Shown here: in pieces, positions 5,597 to 6,116 of the stretch
Layout: each line of letters opens with the position of its first letter
Position numbering within the stretch: the first letter of the stretch is position 1
NCBI GenBank assembly: GCA_022447165.1
Contig: JAKVBR010000106.1
Coordinates: forward strand, 1-6,116
DNA length: 6,116 bases
Direction of reading: 5' to 3'
DNA from: Phycisphaerales bacterium
GTDB lineage: Bacteria; Planctomycetota; Phycisphaerae; Phycisphaerales; SM1A02
Position numbers and translations under genes: made by a program
The notes under the pieces: generated by a model
Told to the model about the DNA's origin: nothing
Databases searched by the model: none
The model's input: only the letters and a program-made list of their open reading frames with translations

Positions 5597-6116
5597 TATT
5601 CTTCTATAGTTAGATTATTTTCTGATAACGGCAATTGAAGCCCACCAACATTAGTTATTCGGAGTTGGCCTGCTTGTAAAAGGTAATCAACGATTGATAA
5701 CTCTAAATCTCGCCTAGCACTATCTCTTGCATTTTGAGCAGATTGTAAATCTTGAATAGCCCGAGTTTGATCAAGCACTGAAACGCGGTCTGGATCAGCG
5801 TTGATGGAATCAAGCCCGAGTTGCGCGATACCAACATTTCGTTCTTGTAGGTCGTATGAGAATTGATACACCTCGATGTTGCGAAGCGCTGAGCGGACGC
5901 TGATAACAACATTGTCCCTTGCTTCACGGAAAGCTCGCTTTGCCTTCAATAAATTGATTTGAGCTTGCCTTACAGCAACTTCTTCATCATGTTGGTTGAG
6001 TGGTATATCAATTGACAAGCCCGCAAGATAATCAACTTCTTTTTCATCGAGCGAAAATGGTTTATCTGCTTCACTTTCAATGGTTGAACTTAGCGAGAGT
6101 GATACATCCGGAAGAA
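5596..6116 (-). CDS. TolC-family outer membrane efflux protein, C-terminal part
   Basis: The final 172 codons; the gene continues past the right edge, and the frame is open to the last base. The visible product begins LPDVSLSLSS, typical of the periplasm-to-barrel turn in TolC-like proteins. It has AGLSIDIPLN (a barrel strand ending in the family's 'hxxPLf' position) and then a long helix pair: EVAVRQAQINLLKAKRAFRE, RDNVVISVRSALRNIE, and later LDQTRAIQDLQSAQNARDSA followed by LELSIVDYLLQAGQL. These are the second-repeat alpha-barrel helices of the outer membrane efflux protein domain, ending in the usual Y-L-L-Q-A-G equivalent of 'LxRAlG'. A short polar tail (LPLSENNLTIEE) follows. A TTG codon at 6018 can be read as a start but lies within the barrel-strand motif, so it is internal. 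The stop TAA shares one base with the adaptor's ATG, placing both in one operon as successive parts of the same export system. Confidence 0.88.
   Translation of the reverse strand, partial: LPDVSLSLSSTIESEADKPFSLDEKEVDYLAGLSIDIPLNQHDEEVAVRQAQINLLKAKRAFREARDNVVISVRSALRNIEVYQFSYDLQERNVGIAQLGLDSINADPDRVSVLDQTRAIQDLQSAQNARDSARRDLELSIVDYLLQAGQLRITNVGGLQLPLSENNLTIEE

Noticed and set aside
5244..5609. Plus-strand frame of 121 codons opposite the adaptor N-terminus
   Set aside because: Antisense shadow of the lipoyl and signal-anchor region; its hydrophobic tail is only the complement of the adaptor's membrane segment.
5596..6018. TolC-like frame read as a complete 140-residue gene starting at TTG 6018
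   Set aside because: The frame stays open to the window edge and the upstream residues (LPDVSLSLSS, then AGLSIDIPLN across the TTG) fit the TolC family, so the TTG is an internal Leu codon.

Overview
The window is a densely packed stretch of bacterial chromosome. The base composition looks moderate (GC in the mid-40s by eye, not computed). It encodes housekeeping enzymes plus two parts of a tripartite envelope efflux system. A TolC-like outer membrane protein, a periplasmic adaptor and a probable lipoprotein point to a two-membrane (Gram-negative-type) bacterium. The texture of the FBPase and UbiX proteins reminds me of planctomycete homologues, but that is an impression and not a demonstrated assignment. 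I see no mobile element, CRISPR array, tRNA or rRNA, and no gene-free stretch longer than about 100 bases.

Left part (1-2397). A class I fructose-1,6-bisphosphatase gene (fbp, minus strand) runs into a second minus-strand gene through a 4-base ATGA overlap. Only the first 46 codons of that second gene lie in the window. Divergent from fbp, across a very short gap, is a complete acetyl-CoA acetyltransferase (thiolase) gene on the plus strand.

Right part (2410-6116, all minus strand). In transcription order it holds the C-terminal part of a TolC-family outer membrane protein, a 504-residue membrane-fusion (HlyD/MacA-like) adaptor, UbiX flavin prenyltransferase, a small probable lipoprotein of unknown function, a cytosine deaminase of the yeast Fcy1 type, and a very basic 41-codon open frame. 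The junctions are TAATG (1-base overlap), ATGA (4-base), a 44-base gap, an 8-base overlap and another ATGA. This looks like one translationally coupled operon, with the 44-base gap as the only obvious place for an internal promoter. It meets the thiolase gene tail to tail, with 12 bases between the stop codons.

How the genes fit together. The TolC-like protein and the adaptor should form the outer-membrane and periplasmic parts of an export machine. The inner-membrane pump is not in the window; if it is linked, it should lie upstream of the TolC-like gene, beyond position 6116. UbiX makes prenylated FMN for a UbiD-type decarboxylase that is also not here. FBPase (gluconeogenesis or sugar-phosphate cycling) and thiolase (acetoacetyl-CoA) are central carbon enzymes. 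Nothing here looks like an undescribed multi-gene system. The items most worth a second look are the Fcy1-like deaminase, the acidic-residue-free 41-codon frame coupled to it, and the orphan lipoprotein.
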